Assembly (NCBI GenBank): GCA_949317995.1
Contig: OX439041.1
Span: forward strand, 16,027,501-16,091,500
DNA length: 64,000 bases
Reading direction: 5' to 3'
DNA from: Acholoe squamosa
Taxonomy: Eukaryota > Annelida > Polychaeta > Phyllodocida > Polynoidae
Part shown: positions 1 through 12,054 of the stretch, in pieces
Numbering within the stretch: the first letter of the stretch is position 1
Layout of the letters: every line of letters starts with the position of its first letter
The notes under the pieces: generated by a model
The model's input: only the letters and a program-made list of their open reading frames with translations
What the model was told of the DNA's origin: nothing
Database searches by the model: none
Translations under genes and position numbers: made by a program

Positions 1-805
1 ACCAAAGTGAAGCATCCATGTATGGAAAGTGCAGTATATTCTATAGAGGGACAATGGCAGCCACCACACATTGTTGTACATATGGACAATGTCCAGGTAA
101 TCCCACACATACAGTCCGAATTGGATTCCCTATTTCTACATATATGACTAATCTACATAATAAACTCAATTTACTTCTCCTGGTATAGCCGCATATAATA
201 ATGTAGCCCCCGACCCCCCCCCCCCCCCATCAATGCCGTATATAGACTTTCTTGGAGTATACTCCAAGATTCTAGTGGAGACATTTTGCAAATCCAAATT
301 TTGATACTTTTCACTATAAAATGGAAAAGGGAATTCATCAGAATACGTACGATGATATACTTGTGATGATAGCTGCTTGTAAAATACTTGTTTGTTTCTT
401 TTTGGAAAAAGAATTCTGAACATCATTTTATTTTCACCAAAGGGATTGGATGCAACTATAGTCCTATTGCAAATAAATACACAAGGAAGAGATGCAACCT
501 ATATCCTTGCAGAGCACGGAGAGAAATCCAATCATACACATGAGTTTATTGATAATAAGTGGTACAACTCTTACACAGGGCACGCTCTGTGTGTCTCGTA
601 AAGCATCAGGAGATGTTCCCGTACCCCATAAACGCACAACTCTATAAGTGCCTGTCCTACCCTTTTATTGGGAATCTCACAGGCATATTACTTTTATGAC
701 TTCCTTTGCCTATTTGCACCAAAGTGCACAGAGTGACCTGAATTTGAATTGTCTTCATTCTATATCGGTGGAAATGGCATATGGCCTCGTTGGCCCGATT
801 GCAAG
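1..805. other. Unassigned sequence, no gene recognised
   Basis: Only short open frames (under 90 codons) without recognisable motifs are present on either strand. A poly-C run of about 14 bases lies near 215-228. No terminal inverted repeats or tandem units were found. Confidence 0.5.
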
Positions 806-1245
806 GCTATGGCCTTGAAGGTGTCCCCATAGCAAGGTGATTACCTTGGGACTGCGCCATCATGAGGTCTTAACCTTGGGACTGTCCCCATCATGAGGTC
901 TTAACCTTGGGACTACCCCCATCATGAGGCTTTGACCTTGGGACTACCCCCATCATGGGGCTTTGACCTTGGGACTGCGCCATCATGAGGTCTTAACCTT
1001 GGGACTGTCCCCATCATGAGGCTTTGACCTTGGGACTAACCCCATCATGTGGCTTTGACCTTGGGACTGCGCCATCATGAGGTCTTAACGTTGGGATTTC
1101 CCCATCATGAGGCTTTGACCTTGGGACTTCACCATCATGAGGATTTGACCTTGGGACTGCCCGTTCATGAGACCTTGACCTTAGGGCTTAACCCACCATG
1201 CAGCCATAACCTTAGGACTGACCCTAGAATCAGGCCATGACCTTG
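806..1245. repeat. Minisatellite, about 30-31 bp unit, roughly 13 copies
   Basis: The unit runs approximately TTGACCTTGGGACTGCGCC followed by ATCATGAGGC and is repeated head to tail with point differences and 1-bp length changes. Copies are cleanest from about 840 to 1170 and decay on the 3' side. The 63-codon frame that reads ALTLGLxHHE repeats is a by-product of the tandem array and is not called as a gene. Confidence 0.9.
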
Positions 1246-1433
1246 GGGCTCCATAAGGAGCCCAAGACTAGAAAGGTTGCAGCAAAGTTATCAACATTCC
1301 TAAGGCGTTTACAGGCCCATTGGACAATGCAGGAGAGACCTTGTATTGTTTAACAAAGCACTAAATGTCCCCCATAAGGTGTTATATGTACCCAGTACAT
1401 GTACCCCCCCCCCCCAGGGACAGACAGTGGGAG

Positions 1434-1756
1434 AGTCCCCCATGCATGGGCGTGGACTGGTTACCAGATTTAGTCTGTGTAGGTATTATCCATATGCTAT
1501 AGTAAGGGTGAGAAAGTAAAGGGAACAGTGCTGCCCTCTGGTGCCTTTATTTGCTATGCACAGACCTTGATTACAGAGGTGAGTGGTTACTTTGGCAAAG
1601 TCACCACTCACCTCTGTAATCAAGGTCTGTGCATAGCAAATAAAGGCACCAGAGGGCAGCACTGTTCCCTTTACTTTCTCACCCTTACTATAGCATATGG
1701 ATAATACCTACACCGACTAAATCTGGTAACCAGTCCACGCCCGTGCCCCCATGCAT
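1434..1756. repeat. Near-perfect 320-bp palindrome (hairpin-forming)
   Basis: The sequence on each side of position 1595 is the reverse complement of the other for about 155 bases. Only a few mismatches are visible (for example GGTTAC against GTGACC near the centre), with a small indel near the outer end. The spacer is about one base. The arms contain no reading frame. It could be a foldback element, a recent inverted duplication, or an assembly or amplification artefact. Confidence 0.9.
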
Positions 1757-3233
1757 GTCCCCACACGTTACACATGAAGGTAGGAGACAATGGTAACTGA
1801 TACTACCACTTAGCGACTAGAAACAGGGGGCGCTGCGGAAGCTTGTACAGGTGATAGGGGTAGGCTACCACAATACCCTGGGTATAAGGCACACCCAGCT
1901 TTTGTAAATATGAAAGAAAAATTTTAAATGACATAACTTCTGTTCTAGTCAATGGATTCTCAAAATTCACCACACTAAAGGGACAGGAGAGTATTCGGGA
2001 GAGTTTAGAGAAAAGCCTCCCCAAAAATGCTGCTCCTATAAGGTGCGTCAAGGGTTCATCCTTACAAATAAAATGCACCTTACATACGGGGTATTGCAGT
2101 AGTGTTTAGCCCCTTAGTAGATAAATCAAAGACATTTATCTACTATTCCACATAAACATATTCTGTATAATCGTGTAATTCCTGGGACTTGAAATCACAT
2201 CAAATGAATTCGTCCCTATAGCTACATTTTGACTGCTAAGCACATGGCCCAACACCCACCAGAGACCCTCCCCTTGATCTCAGGTGTTCCCTTTCATAGG
2301 CGTTTACCAGCGTTTGCCTGCCCGTGTCGCCGCCATTGTTTCGTGTGTACCATGCAAACACTCAGCAGCGACTCGTTTTTCACTCATATCGAGCTCCCAT
2401 TACACTAGCCATTAATACAGTTTTATGTGCTAGCGGTAAATACTGCCTCCTAGATAAGAGAGTGGAACTGGAACTTGGAGGTATAGGGATAATAGCACAA
2501 CTAAATTGTGCACTTATATACAGTCAGTTCTGCTGTAGTATGTAAGTTTGTTATTTTTCCAATTGGAAATTCAATTTAAGATCAAAATATGTTGTAGTAG
2601 ACATGAAGTCATTTGATCAATTGAAAAAGAAATTTAAAAAATCGTTCTAAACATCTAAGTCTCTAACAAAACAAATTATGATTCAACAGAAGCATCTTTT
2701 AGAACATTGGAGGTAAATTTAGGAAAAACATTTTTCGTGGATGGGGGGAGTGGGTTGTATGCAAAAGTGATGATGGAATAGAAACAAATAACATAATGTC
2801 TATTTTTCACCCCAACCTTTGACAGACTAGTTCGGGTTATATGCATTTTCTTATCTATTCATAACTAAGAAAGTGGAAAAGGGCCTCGCCCTATCAGGCG
2901 GAAGCGGAAGTCCGTGTGTAAAAGGGGTACACGCATAATCACATGTACTGGCATAAATACATATACACATGCTCAGTACATTCGGTTTCAAAAAGCAGGC
3001 AAATGTACAAGGTACCAAGGAAAATCGATATCATGTAGATCATGTAAGCATTGTGACTAGATATCAATGCCCATCCAACAATGATATTCTTAGATGCCTT
3101 GTCATCGTATGTATTCCTTTGTATTTTATCAATGTCTGTCATCATAGTATATATATGACAATATGATAATCACTCAAATGTATAGGCAATGAATAGGCTC
3201 TTCATGATAATGTATAGATCCTTTGACGAATAG
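1757..3233. other. Unassigned AT-rich sequence
   Basis: No coding frame with recognisable domain motifs, tandem repeat or TIR pair was found. Short frames at about 1803-2078 (minus) and 2324-2545 (plus) lack family signatures and good start contexts. Confidence 0.45.
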
Positions 3234-3697
3234 TGTAATGGAGACGGTTCCGGTGGAGTAAACAAAGTGAGACGAGCAGATCCGGCAGAGACTCCGAGTC
3301 GTCAGTGTCACGGCCCGACACGGGGAGGGTCATAGCGACAGGTGTTAACAGGCCTTATTTGGAAGAGAAGGGGGTGTGACGTAGGGAGTGACGTCATGAG
3401 GATCAGAGAAGGGTATTTAAGTCAATGTTTAGAAGATATCGGGGTCTTAGACCAGTTCTAGGGCCATCTGATGAGATGTGTTGATGGGCAGACGAGCAGC
3501 CAGGTGCAGACCCTCTGGAATTGGAGAGAGATGATAGTCCGCCAGGAGAGTAGAACAAGCTGGGTGTGCTGCCGTGTGACCAGAGAATCACATTAATAGA
3601 TTAACCTAAGCCTACGGGCAGGCCGAGGTGGGACCTTTGAATAAAACAGTACAAGTTTGTTAAATCTATACTTGGTGTCAGCCTTTATTCTATTACA
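3234..3697 (+). mobile_element. Solo LTR of an LTR retrotransposon
   Basis: A 464-bp segment begins TGTAATGG and ends TATTACA, giving the TG...CA termini and short TGTAAT/ATTACA inverted ends expected of an LTR. It holds a CRE (TGACGTCA, 3389-3396), a TATA-like TATTTAA (3414-3420) and a poly(A) signal AATAAA (3640-3645), in the order U3-R-U5 requires. The flanks are ATAG and ATAT, possibly a decayed 4-bp target duplication. No gag, pol or second LTR is adjacent, so a solo LTR left by LTR-LTR recombination is the simplest reading. Superfamily (Gypsy or BEL) is undecided. Confidence 0.7.
3389..3420 (+). promoter_or_regulatory. CRE plus TATA box of the LTR promoter
   Basis: A full palindromic CRE (TGACGTCA) lies 17 bp upstream of TATTTAA. 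A TGACG half-site precedes it at about 3377-3381. The spacing fits an RNA polymerase II core promoter starting near 3445. Confidence 0.5.
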
Positions 3698-4029
3698 ATA
3701 TGTTAAGAATTTGCATCAAGCATGACATAGGTATCAATAAGAACCTTTGTGATGGTTGTCTGTATTTCGTCTCCTTAACTGTACAACATACAAAAACAAT
3801 ATGTCTAGCATTTCTGTAAATGCTGAAATATCTTGAAAGTGTTGCTATTTTCAATATCAGCTTTAGTATCTTTAACTTCGGCTGAAGTATTGTTCTATTT
3901 CCTGGATACCATTGTTAAGCCATGCACTCATCATATCTATGCTTTATATGAAGGAAAGAGATAATGTTATTGAAAAGAGACAGGTGATAAGGTCACTCTG
4001 TTCTAGAATGTTGGGATGCAAATTGCCTA

Positions 4030-4425
4030 TAGGTAAGCCTCCGGGGTACGATATGCTGCCAGAGGGCCAGCAAAATGCTTTAATGAAATGCTTTTGAGCG
4101 GTTACACCAGAACTTCATTGGTGCATCATGCCATGCATTCAAGCCAGGACTGCATTCATGCATATTGATGACCCATGTGCACGATGTGGTCTTCCACACT
4201 TTAACCCCACCTTGTTTTAACAAGCCACACTGTCCATTGCCGCCATGGTAGTTCTGTTGTACCAGGCTGTGATGATGCTGCATCTACAGTCTTGTATGGC
4301 ATACACTGCTGTCACAACCCTTAACGGGTCATTGCCAGCATGATGCACTGTGGTGGACCCCACAGTACCTTACCCAGTTGAGCCGCCAATGGTGCATTGG
4401 CGCATTATGCCTGAGGACCAAGGAT
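4030..4425. repeat. MH multi-hairpin repeat, partial
   Basis: Contains the family words CTTCATTGGTGCATCATGCC, GCCAGCATGATGCA and CAATGGTGCATTGG. The inverted pairs that form hairpins in better copies are only partly kept. An MH tail at 4862-4940 suggests that the CAGTGGCG element at 4693-4861 inserted into one longer MH copy. Confidence 0.55.
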
Positions 4426-4692
4426 ATGTTCTATTAATTTGGATCTAACTTGTTCCTGTGATCTGCAAGTGTACAATGTAAAAAGCAAGCACTTGGGATT
4501 TGCATTCTCCCAGACCTGGCAGATGTCTGATCTCACTGCCAGTTTCTTGATTGATCCTGAGGGGCATTCACCATTCACATTGGTCAGTGCAGTGATACAG
4601 CCCTGCGTGGTGAGTATCCCGCCACGGCTACATTCATCCATCATGTCAACCCTTCAAGGTTCATATGCATCGATAAACTTAGGGTACTTCAG

Positions 4693-4861
4693 CAGTGGCG
4701 GAGCTAGATGGGAGGGGCGGGAGCGCATGCCCCCGCCTTTTTGTCAGTACTTAAGAGTTTAATTGCATATTTTGCATCCCAAAATTATCTCAAAAATAGG
4801 GGGTGTGCCCCTCCTTTTGGCCCGTGACCCCTCCTTTTTTCAAATCCGGGATCCACCACTG
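4693..4861 (+). mobile_element. hAT-like MITE, CAGTGGCG family, copy 1
   Basis: Begins CAGTGGCGGAGC and ends GGATCCACCACTG, which are imperfect inverted termini. The interior carries the family hallmarks GCCCCCGCC, TCAAAAATAGGGGG and GCCCCTCCTTTTGGCC. Three more copies occur in the window, so the boundaries are supported by comparison. There is no transposase. Confidence 0.8.
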
Positions 4862-4940
4862 CTTCCGTGGTGCAATACTGCATCATGCCAACCAGTGGGA
4901 ATGATACACTATTGCATTAGTGGCTTTTAAAGGTTTGGTA
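4862..4940. repeat. MH multi-hairpin repeat, right-end fragment
   Basis: Reads GTGCAATACTGCATCATGCC and continues to a degenerate end TTAGTGGCTTTTAAAGG, matching the right terminus of the MH family. Confidence 0.5.
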
Positions 4941-5776
4941 ATAAAAGCAATGTTGACTGGTATGGGTTGAATATTTAAGGGACTTGATAAAACCATAACA
5001 AATAACAGACTCACATCTGACCCCTTAGTGTCTGCGACCAGCACTACTGCCGCCATGTTGGTCCAAGTCAAAGAACCCGGATGGGAGTAATGGGCATTAC
5101 CACACTTCCCAAACATCCCCTACTCTCAACTCCAAACATCACTTTTACCACCCAGACCACTTTCCATACAAAGGAAGTCACCAAAAAAAATTGCATCAGT
5201 AAGAATCCTTCTTAAGTTTCCTTAATCCTACTGGACCCATGTTGACATGCCTTTTTTTCTTATAGCTTTATAGCTCTAGTGGAGATGAAGGGGTTCGACT
5301 ATTTGGATACTTGAAAGAAAAGGTCTTGAAATGATCAAGGAGGTCAAGATTTCACAAAGGATTCCCTTGCTAGAATAGGATAGTGCTGTATAAATAGGCA
5401 TCTGATAGGGCCGCCAGGACATGTTTCTGAACATGGTACAACTGAACACAGTCACTATGCTTGGAAACCCCAAAACAAGAGTAGGTTATTGTAGGTAACG
5501 AGCTTTTGACTGATCGGTATGATCAGTTTATATGTCGAAATTAAATAGGGTTTGGCAGTGGAGCCATCAGTTCAGCCATTAGTGGCCACAACACCCAAGG
5601 CTTTTCTTTGCTTGTTCTTGTATGTAACCGAACATGTGGTCTTGGATAGAACTAAAAGTTATTATTTAAAGAAAGCATGTATAGGCCAAGAGCATAGTAT
5701 AGGGATCATGCCTTAGAGATCATCGCAACACCATAAATATAAGGGCTTGTCTACACAGCACCAAATGTCACACATT
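4941..5776. other. Unassigned sequence
   Basis: No repeat unit, TIR pair or coding motif recognised. Open frames are at most 77 codons and look random. Confidence 0.4.
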
Positions 5777-5912
5777 CGACGAAATATGAACATGAAGTCG
5801 ACAAAATATTAATATGAAGTCGACAAAATATGAATATGAAGTCGACAAAATATGAATACGAAGTCGACAAAATATGAATACGAAGTCGACAAAATATGAA
5901 TATGAAGTCGAA
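5777..5912. repeat. 22-bp minisatellite, about 6 copies
   Basis: The unit is GTCGACAAAATATGAATATG followed by AA, repeated head to tail with few changes. Most unit junctions carry the six-base palindrome GTCGAC. Confidence 0.9.
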
Positions 5913-7177
5913 CAAACAAAATTCAATAAACCCTTAGGTACTTAGGCTTTTACACGAAAAGGAGGAGCACATCTGTAACAGACTTCATACATATAGCTTA
6001 AACCCCTTAGCATTACGTATTTCAGGGTGGGGTATATCACTTCCACATAACCACTCTCTATAGTCACAGCAGCAAGACCCTGAAATTAGGACTGTGCATA
6101 AATCCCTGAAATCTCAATTACAGACGAGTACAAGATGGTAGCTTTCCCAGAATGACCAATTACATGACTATTGACCCTGTTAATTACCATGGCAACACGG
6201 AAGGAGAAGCAGACGAGATCCGTCATTGTCGGTCGTTTTTCCCGGTAAATTTGATTGGCGCCTTTACAAGGCGATGTCCTACAAGGCAGTAATCCCTGGC
6301 TGTCTGGTAATGGAGAGTGAAGATAGTCACTCTCCAAACATCTACTAATATCTATTACTTCTCTTTGTTGTCTCTATGACATGTTGAAATGCTATATGAT
6401 GGGCATATTTGTAAGTTGTTTAATACATTCTCCTTAACAATAGGGAACAGTGTTGCATGAATGCACCATTCCCACACTTGATTAATGCATTAATGCATTG
6501 TAGCTTTTAAATGGTTATGGTTCTATGCAATTCATGAAGAGGTAAAAGCCTCACAATTTCCTAAAAGAATAATACCATCAGCACCCATCAACCGTTCGAT
6601 AATGAAATAACCACAAGAATGTGCAAGAACAGGGAAGGAGCTATAGTGGTTTTGGAAGGGGAATAGAGCTTGTCAGAACTTGCTGAACCCAAATTAACTT
6701 TAAGTAACTCTTTCAACACAAATTGAGTCGTTTGGTGTAAGATAGGAAATAAAACCCACTCTTTGTTTGATGATGTTGTTTAATACCCTGTGAATTGTGT
6801 CTGTTTTAGGTGAGTCAGTTTTTACATGAAGTTTTAGAGGACGGCAGCGTGGTATGTATCACACCTTTAATCATTTCTTATAGACACATGGTGCCCGAGT
6901 ATTCCTGGTGGCTGTCGCTAAACCATTTGAAGTCACTTCTGTCGGAGGTGTACTTTCAAAAACAGGAGGCACTCATCTTTGGTAGTCTCTTCTCTATTGC
7001 ATTGCCAAATGGCATTTCCCAACAGAAGTAGTCCAGAAGTTGTTAGTAACAACCCCTCAACTGGAAGTTGCTTCCTACACTCTATCGCATAAGTAATGTA
7101 GGCATGGGCAGTCTGGGAAGCACTCAGGTGTGACCACTTTTCGCAACACAGTTTGATTTGTGTGAAAGTGACTACTT
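5913..7177. other. Unassigned sequence with one small MH-like fragment
   Basis: At about 6425-6525 there is GCATGAATGCACCATTCC and TTAATGCATTAATGCATTG followed by GCTTTTAAATGGTT, a weak MH right end. The rest shows no recognisable element or gene. Confidence 0.4.
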
Positions 7178-7179
7178 CT

Positions 7180-7541
7180 GGAGGGTGTTGCTCCTATAGT
7201 AAAAGGAAAAGCTGGCTAAAAATCCCCTCATTTCCAGTCCTTTCTTTTCATGTAGCTATTACTTGTCCCTTTTGTTGCTCACAAGTGGTCATTCAAGTAC
7301 AGTGCTCAAAAAGGGGGATTTGAGTAGGTACCTAGTTGGGAGAAGTCAGTCAGTATAATAAACTATAGAGCGTGTGACATGAGTAGGTACCTGGTAGTGC
7401 AGCTCTCTCTATTTTAAACAAGGCAGGTGACTTTTCAGACTAATGTGGTGAGTGCAAGTACTTAGGTGAAGCAGTGCACGACTTGTTTAGAAAAGAGGGC
7501 ACATACTCACCGCTCTTTTTACAATAGGAGCAACACCCTCC
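7180..7541 (-). mobile_element. Family-G MITE (GGAGGG termini), full-length copy A
   Basis: A 362-bp element starting GGAGGGTGTTGCTCCTATAG and ending ATAGGAGCAACACCCTCC, giving terminal inverted repeats of about 30 bp with adjoining TAAAA. The interior has no reading frame. It carries family blocks such as GAGTAGGTACCT, CTAATGTGGTGAGTGCAAGT and AAAAGAGGGCACATACTCAC. At least eight related copies lie in this window in both orientations. Superfamily is unclear because no consistent target duplication is seen. Confidence 0.85.
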
Positions 7542-8707
7542 TGGACTACAGTGTCGGAAGTGATTCTGAGTGGTTAAGTAGAGGAGGGACGTGGGAAGTG
7601 AGGTACCTATACCCTGGAAAGCAACAACAAAATCTTTTCGCAACAGCCTCCTGGTCTTTTCTACCACAGTAGAAACTCATTTCTCTAGTGTACATTAATG
7701 ATTTTTGAATTCTTTATTTATCCTGGCTATTGTAGTCCTAAGCCTTGTAATTATTACACTGGTAACACTACGATTAGAAGGGGTCTAGTCATACCATCTG
7801 GAGAAATACCTTCGTGGTATGAGATTATAAAGCTGTCGATGAATTCAAAGTATTTCACTGTTGTGAACAAAGCTGTCAGATAACATTGATCATCTGCCTC
7901 AAGCGTAGATCATTATTTTAGGCCACCTTATTCTGATAACTTGGATTACAGGATTATTCACTTTCAACTTTGGTCGTGTATGAGAGAAAAAAAAAAGCTC
8001 ACACTTCTCACATCTGAGTACCAAAACAACCTACCGCTGGGAGCAAAAAAAAAGGGAAAAAAGTGGCCTGGAAATACCATAGTTTGAGGCATTTTCTGGA
8101 GAAATCTGAGGGGCAGAATTTGAAGTGTTTATGAATGAATACCTTTATTTATCTTCAAGAGACAATTTATTTAGCTAAATTCTCAACAAAAAAAAAATCT
8201 CGTCGGGCAGAGCAAAAAAATTGTTTTGGTTTTTCAAAAAATCTCGTCGCTGGATCCGTAATCACCAAGTTATTATAATAAAACGGCCTTAGATCCCATG
8301 TTGGTGCCATCACTAGCACCTGATATAGGAAGATTCCAATCTGAGTGATGGTTACATGACGGCTTAATGAACAAGCAGTATTGATAATCAATATATCTAA
8401 CTTTAACCTTAGAAGGCCGCATAACGATTAGCGCATCACTCCCACTGAAAATTTCAACCTGAGTGACAGTTTGCCTTAATCAACATTTACATTTTATCCT
8501 CTAGCGCTGAGTTTTATAGCTTATTGTCGCCATGCATGGTTTAGATATACTGCGCTTGGTGGCTGGGACTGCAGTATCAATTTCTGTTTGACTTTAACCC
8601 CCAAGTACCACAATGAATTAATGCTTTCCATGCTTTATTGTTCTCATAGTTTTGATATGATGCTCTGGGAGGTGTCTTGGTTAGGACTGCATTCATACAT
8701 CACGTGT
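7542..8707. other. Unassigned sequence
   Basis: A possible degraded family-G end (CGCAACAGCCTCCTGG) occurs near 7640. No gene or intact element was recognised elsewhere in this stretch. Confidence 0.4.
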
Positions 8708-8802
8708 CTGGAGGCCATTTCTTAACAGACTATGACTGCACCCTCCAAATCGTACGAAAATTGCCATAGGAATACCATTGAGATTTCAAGTCATAGTATC
8801 CA
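8708..8802. mobile_element. CATTTCTTAAC-type MITE, decayed copy
   Basis: Starts CTGGAGGCCATTTCTTAACA, like the copies at 13407 and 29546, and continues with GACTGCACCCTCCAAATCGT and a central CCATAGGAATACC. The right terminus is not clearly kept. Confidence 0.5.
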
Positions 8803-9472
8803 GATTGATATCCTAGCCAATATGGCATCCTGCATCAATGTGGTGTTAGGGTGCACCTTATTACACACCACTGCAGGTTAGTCATGACTGCTAAGCTTAA
8901 TTGGTGCGTCACATACTAACGAGGTCGAAATTTCGCATATTCCTTAAAAGTCACCGATGAAATACCATAGCAAATGCTTGGATCAATTGTGAGAATTGCG
9001 AGAATCTAGATATTCCCAAATATGTCAGGAAGGCAGTTCTTAGCACACGGCAACTGCCACACTTCAAATCGTAGTAGAAACCCTCACTCTAATGACATCA
9101 CAGCCCTACATTTAGAGGCAATTAATGCTTCAACCAGTATGACCACTCTACTTAACTCTATTTTATTGCTACATAAGTGCTGGTCGTATATCTAGGTATG
9201 TAAAGATATAATGTAGGTACTGGAGAAAAGGATGTCCATGAGACATTGATATGGTCCTGTCAATCTACATATGGGTGACGCCCCCCCCCCTCCCCACGCC
9301 ACCCCACCATCCCTATGTCATGTACTTCTCCCTAGAAACACGCGGCAGTATTATTAACCTAGGGTCACTCTCTCAACACTGAGACAGCAATGGCTGCCAG
9401 TGTCACTGCTAGGAGACTGTGCCAGCTATATGGCTGGAGAGTGCAGCATCACAAATGCAGAATATCGGCCCT

Positions 9473-9523
9473 GGAGATTAATTCAAAACAGTGCTAATTT
9501 ACCATTGTTTTGAATTAACCTCC
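9473..9523. mobile_element. 51-bp hairpin with GGAG-TTAATTCAAAA ends
   Basis: GGAGATTAATTCAAAACA pairs with TGTTTTGAATTAACCTCC around a 15-base loop. The end sequence resembles the TIR of the 747-bp element at 17754-18500, so it may be a minimal derivative of that family. Confidence 0.55.
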
Positions 9524-9549
9524 TGAATGATCAGGGGAATGTATCAATT

Positions 9550-9680
9550 GAAGATGCTATACCCTTTGATGCATGGTTCACCTGCAGGTCGACTGCCCAT
9601 AGTTTCATCCATGCATCATAGCTACCAATGGATATGATACATTAAAGCAGTATCGTCCATAAAGTGTTAAGCCTTCAGTT
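9550..9680. repeat. MH multi-hairpin repeat, fragment
   Basis: Contains TGATGCATGGTTCACC, ATCCATGCATCATAGC and TACCAATGGATATGATACAT in the order seen at MH right ends. No complete hairpin set remains. Confidence 0.5.
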
Positions 9681-10194
9681 CTAATGTGACTTGTAAAGGG
9701 TTGTGGGGATAAAGGGGTGGATTACAAAGGCTATTCCATGTACAATAGGTTATATTGGCAATGGTTATGTAAGTGTGTGGCTGGGGTACAAAGGGTGTAT
9801 TGGTGGTGGTGCCTCAATAGTGGTGTTACAGACGCCCTGCTATGCCTAATATAATACGCACTCTGTGGGGTGTGGCAGTGTATAGAGTAAGGGGGGGGGG
9901 GCATGTTCATTGCTGATGCCATACAATTAATTAACACCCTCTGATTTCAGAACGCCCAAACCATATCCAAGTCACACCTAGCTGTCCGTCCCAATGGATT
10001 CTATATATAGTGGTGGAGATAAAGAGAGGAACCTAGTCACACCAAGAGGCAGAGGCACACTAAAAACAGGGGGAAACAGAGAGAGAGACAGCAGAGAATG
10101 AAAGAGAAAAGAAAGACAGAGAGAGAGGTTCAGCACATCTTGACTGTTATAGGTTCGATGTGAAAATTCCCCTGGCATTAAGTGTGAATCTATG

Positions 10195-10520
10195 TAGCTT
10201 GGTCATAAGACATGCCGGCATGCATGCATCATGACGACCAAACATAGTTCATGGATGTACTATGCAATCCCCACTTCTTTTAAGGCCGCTAATGCATTAA
10301 TGCATCATGCCCATTTGTCGCCATGATGCATGAATGCAGCCCCGGCGAGTAATTCACCAGGGCTATATTCATGCCGACACTATGAGGCAGATACAGTCCC
10401 GGAGGGTTGGTATGATGCTCCAATGTAGTGTTGTCGTGCATTTTCACTAGCACCTCATTGGTGCATCATGACTACCAATTGGCATGATGTACTCCTGCAT
10501 CAGTGGCCCCTAAGGGGTTA
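10195..10520. repeat. MH multi-hairpin repeat
   Basis: Holds GCATTAATGCATCATGCCC, GAATGCAGCCCCGGCGAG with its partial partner CACCAGGGCTATATTCATGC, and the end GCATCAGTGGCCCCTAAGGG then GTTAA. The strings are those of the better copies at 16470-16846 and 41215-41468. Non-coding. Confidence 0.7.
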
Positions 10521-11322
10521 AAGGTTTAACCCTACTCACCTGTACACACACAATAGTATAACTAGACAGGCCTAATAATACATTATTTACGTAGCAGCCT
10601 TATCTTTATTATACACCATGTACAAATACCAGCTCTGATTCATTGACAAAATAAATCAATCAGCTAAGGTAAGATCATGTTGACTTTCCATTACTTGTGG
10701 CAACTACATCATGGCCACAGAACCTCATCCCCACCTGCCACATTCACGCATATTCATGGTGTAGACCATAAACTATTTGAACATTTCTAACACCTTTTCA
10801 GAAACATACCCGCACAGTCTGGCCAACAATGATTTCACCATACTCTGTACAGATTCCTTGTTACACAGTATCATTATTATGAAAACTTCTTTAGAGCATT
10901 ACAATTTAATATGGTGATTCGTTGTTCAATTCTATGAGGCTGCCTGGTAGATACAACACTTACTTCCTAGAGTGTATATATGTCTTGGGCTGGTGTAAGT
11001 CGCTGAGAGGTATCACTACCACACCCATATTGATGCATGATTAGATGGATCTAATTATTGACTGTTTATATGACAGACATTCGTTATAAAACACCTAAAA
11101 TATCTGCCCCTCCTAGCCCTCTTTTGAGTACTAGAGCCAGTTACCATATAGACTAAGATTCTGATTCTGATATCTTGAATAGCGCTTCAATCATTTAGCT
11201 ATGATGAGAATTTAGCAGTGTTTAAAGGTGTGGACACTTTAAAAAAAACCTGTGTAGGCCTGATAACCATTACCAGATGCACAAAGCCACAAATCAAACA
11301 TGACTGTATTCTAGAAGTAGTT
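10521..11322. other. Unassigned sequence
   Basis: AT-rich, with no recognisable repeat or coding motif. Confidence 0.4.
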
Positions 11323-11499
11323 TTTGGAGTTGCAAGCCGCGTCAGCGGCCAGGAGCGTAGCGACCATAGCAACTCCATATTGTTTTTAGTTTTCTCCCTG
11401 TCGCCTATGACGTCATTGGTGATGTCATGCTGCCTCAGTGACGTCACCCGCAGTGGCTAGCGATGGAGTGGCAACTCCTATCCATGGTCCTTGCCACAT
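11323..11499 (+). repeat. CRE-bearing repeat, copy 1
   Basis: About 175 bp that recurs as a reverse complement at 24409-24583. It holds two full CREs (TGACGTCA at 11408-11415 and 11439-11446), a related TGATGTCA, and the CpG-rich block AAGCCGCGTCAGCGGCCAGG. GGAGTTGC near the left end and GGCAACTCC near the right end form short inverted ends, so a small DNA transposon is likely. The open frames across it on both strands are incidental. Confidence 0.75.
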
Positions 11500-11959
11500 T
11501 TTTCTTGTTTAGCAATAAAAAGGCAATTCAAGACAGGTAAGCCTATGCCTATGTATACCAATGTGCTTATAAATGGCAATATGATGTCCAACGTGATGCA
11601 CTTTTTTGTACATACAAACAGGTGTTTCTTTCATTCAGTTTTGTGAAGTGCGACAAGAGCGAAATCTTAATGAATTACTTTGATGGCGCATATACCTATT
11701 TGATGAGTTGCAGTCAGCATCTCCAAATCAAAGGAGCTCAGCAGTTCTTTGCACTAACACTTAAGTGTAAGTGGTATAATGCATTGTGAGTAGTATAGAG
11801 ACGTGGCGCTTTTATCAGGGCTATATAGCCACGTCTAACACATTAAGACATTAACCCCCAAAAGACCTCTCTTGTACCATCTCCATCCTTTCAAATCATC
11901 AAGGACTAATAATGCATAGATTTCATGTATTGTGCTCTCTAGAGCGTAGAGGTTTTTGC

Positions 11960-12054
11960 ATGAATAAAACCCTGGCGAGTAACTCGCTAGGGCCATGATC
12001 CTGCCCTGAATGTGGCTTACACCCTAAAGGCCTCTTTGTATGATGCAGTGATGA
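11960..12054. repeat. MH multi-hairpin repeat, left part of an interrupted copy
   Basis: CCCTGGCGAGTAACTCGC followed by TAGGGCCATGATCCTGCC is the MH central hairpin. The copy is interrupted by the CAGTGGCG MITE and resumes at 12203. Confidence 0.65.

Noticed and set aside
4439..4762. Plus-strand 107-codon frame
   Set aside because: It runs from unassigned sequence into the CAGTGGCG MITE and has no recognisable motif.
5777..5912. CRISPR array
   Set aside because: The 22-bp units are directly adjacent without spacers and the genome is eukaryotic, so this is a plain minisatellite.
6808..6851. Possible 42-bp exon between TTTTAG and GTATGT
   Set aside because: A pyrimidine-rich acceptor and a donor are present, but the segment is tiny, not CpG-rich and without neighbours that could be exons.
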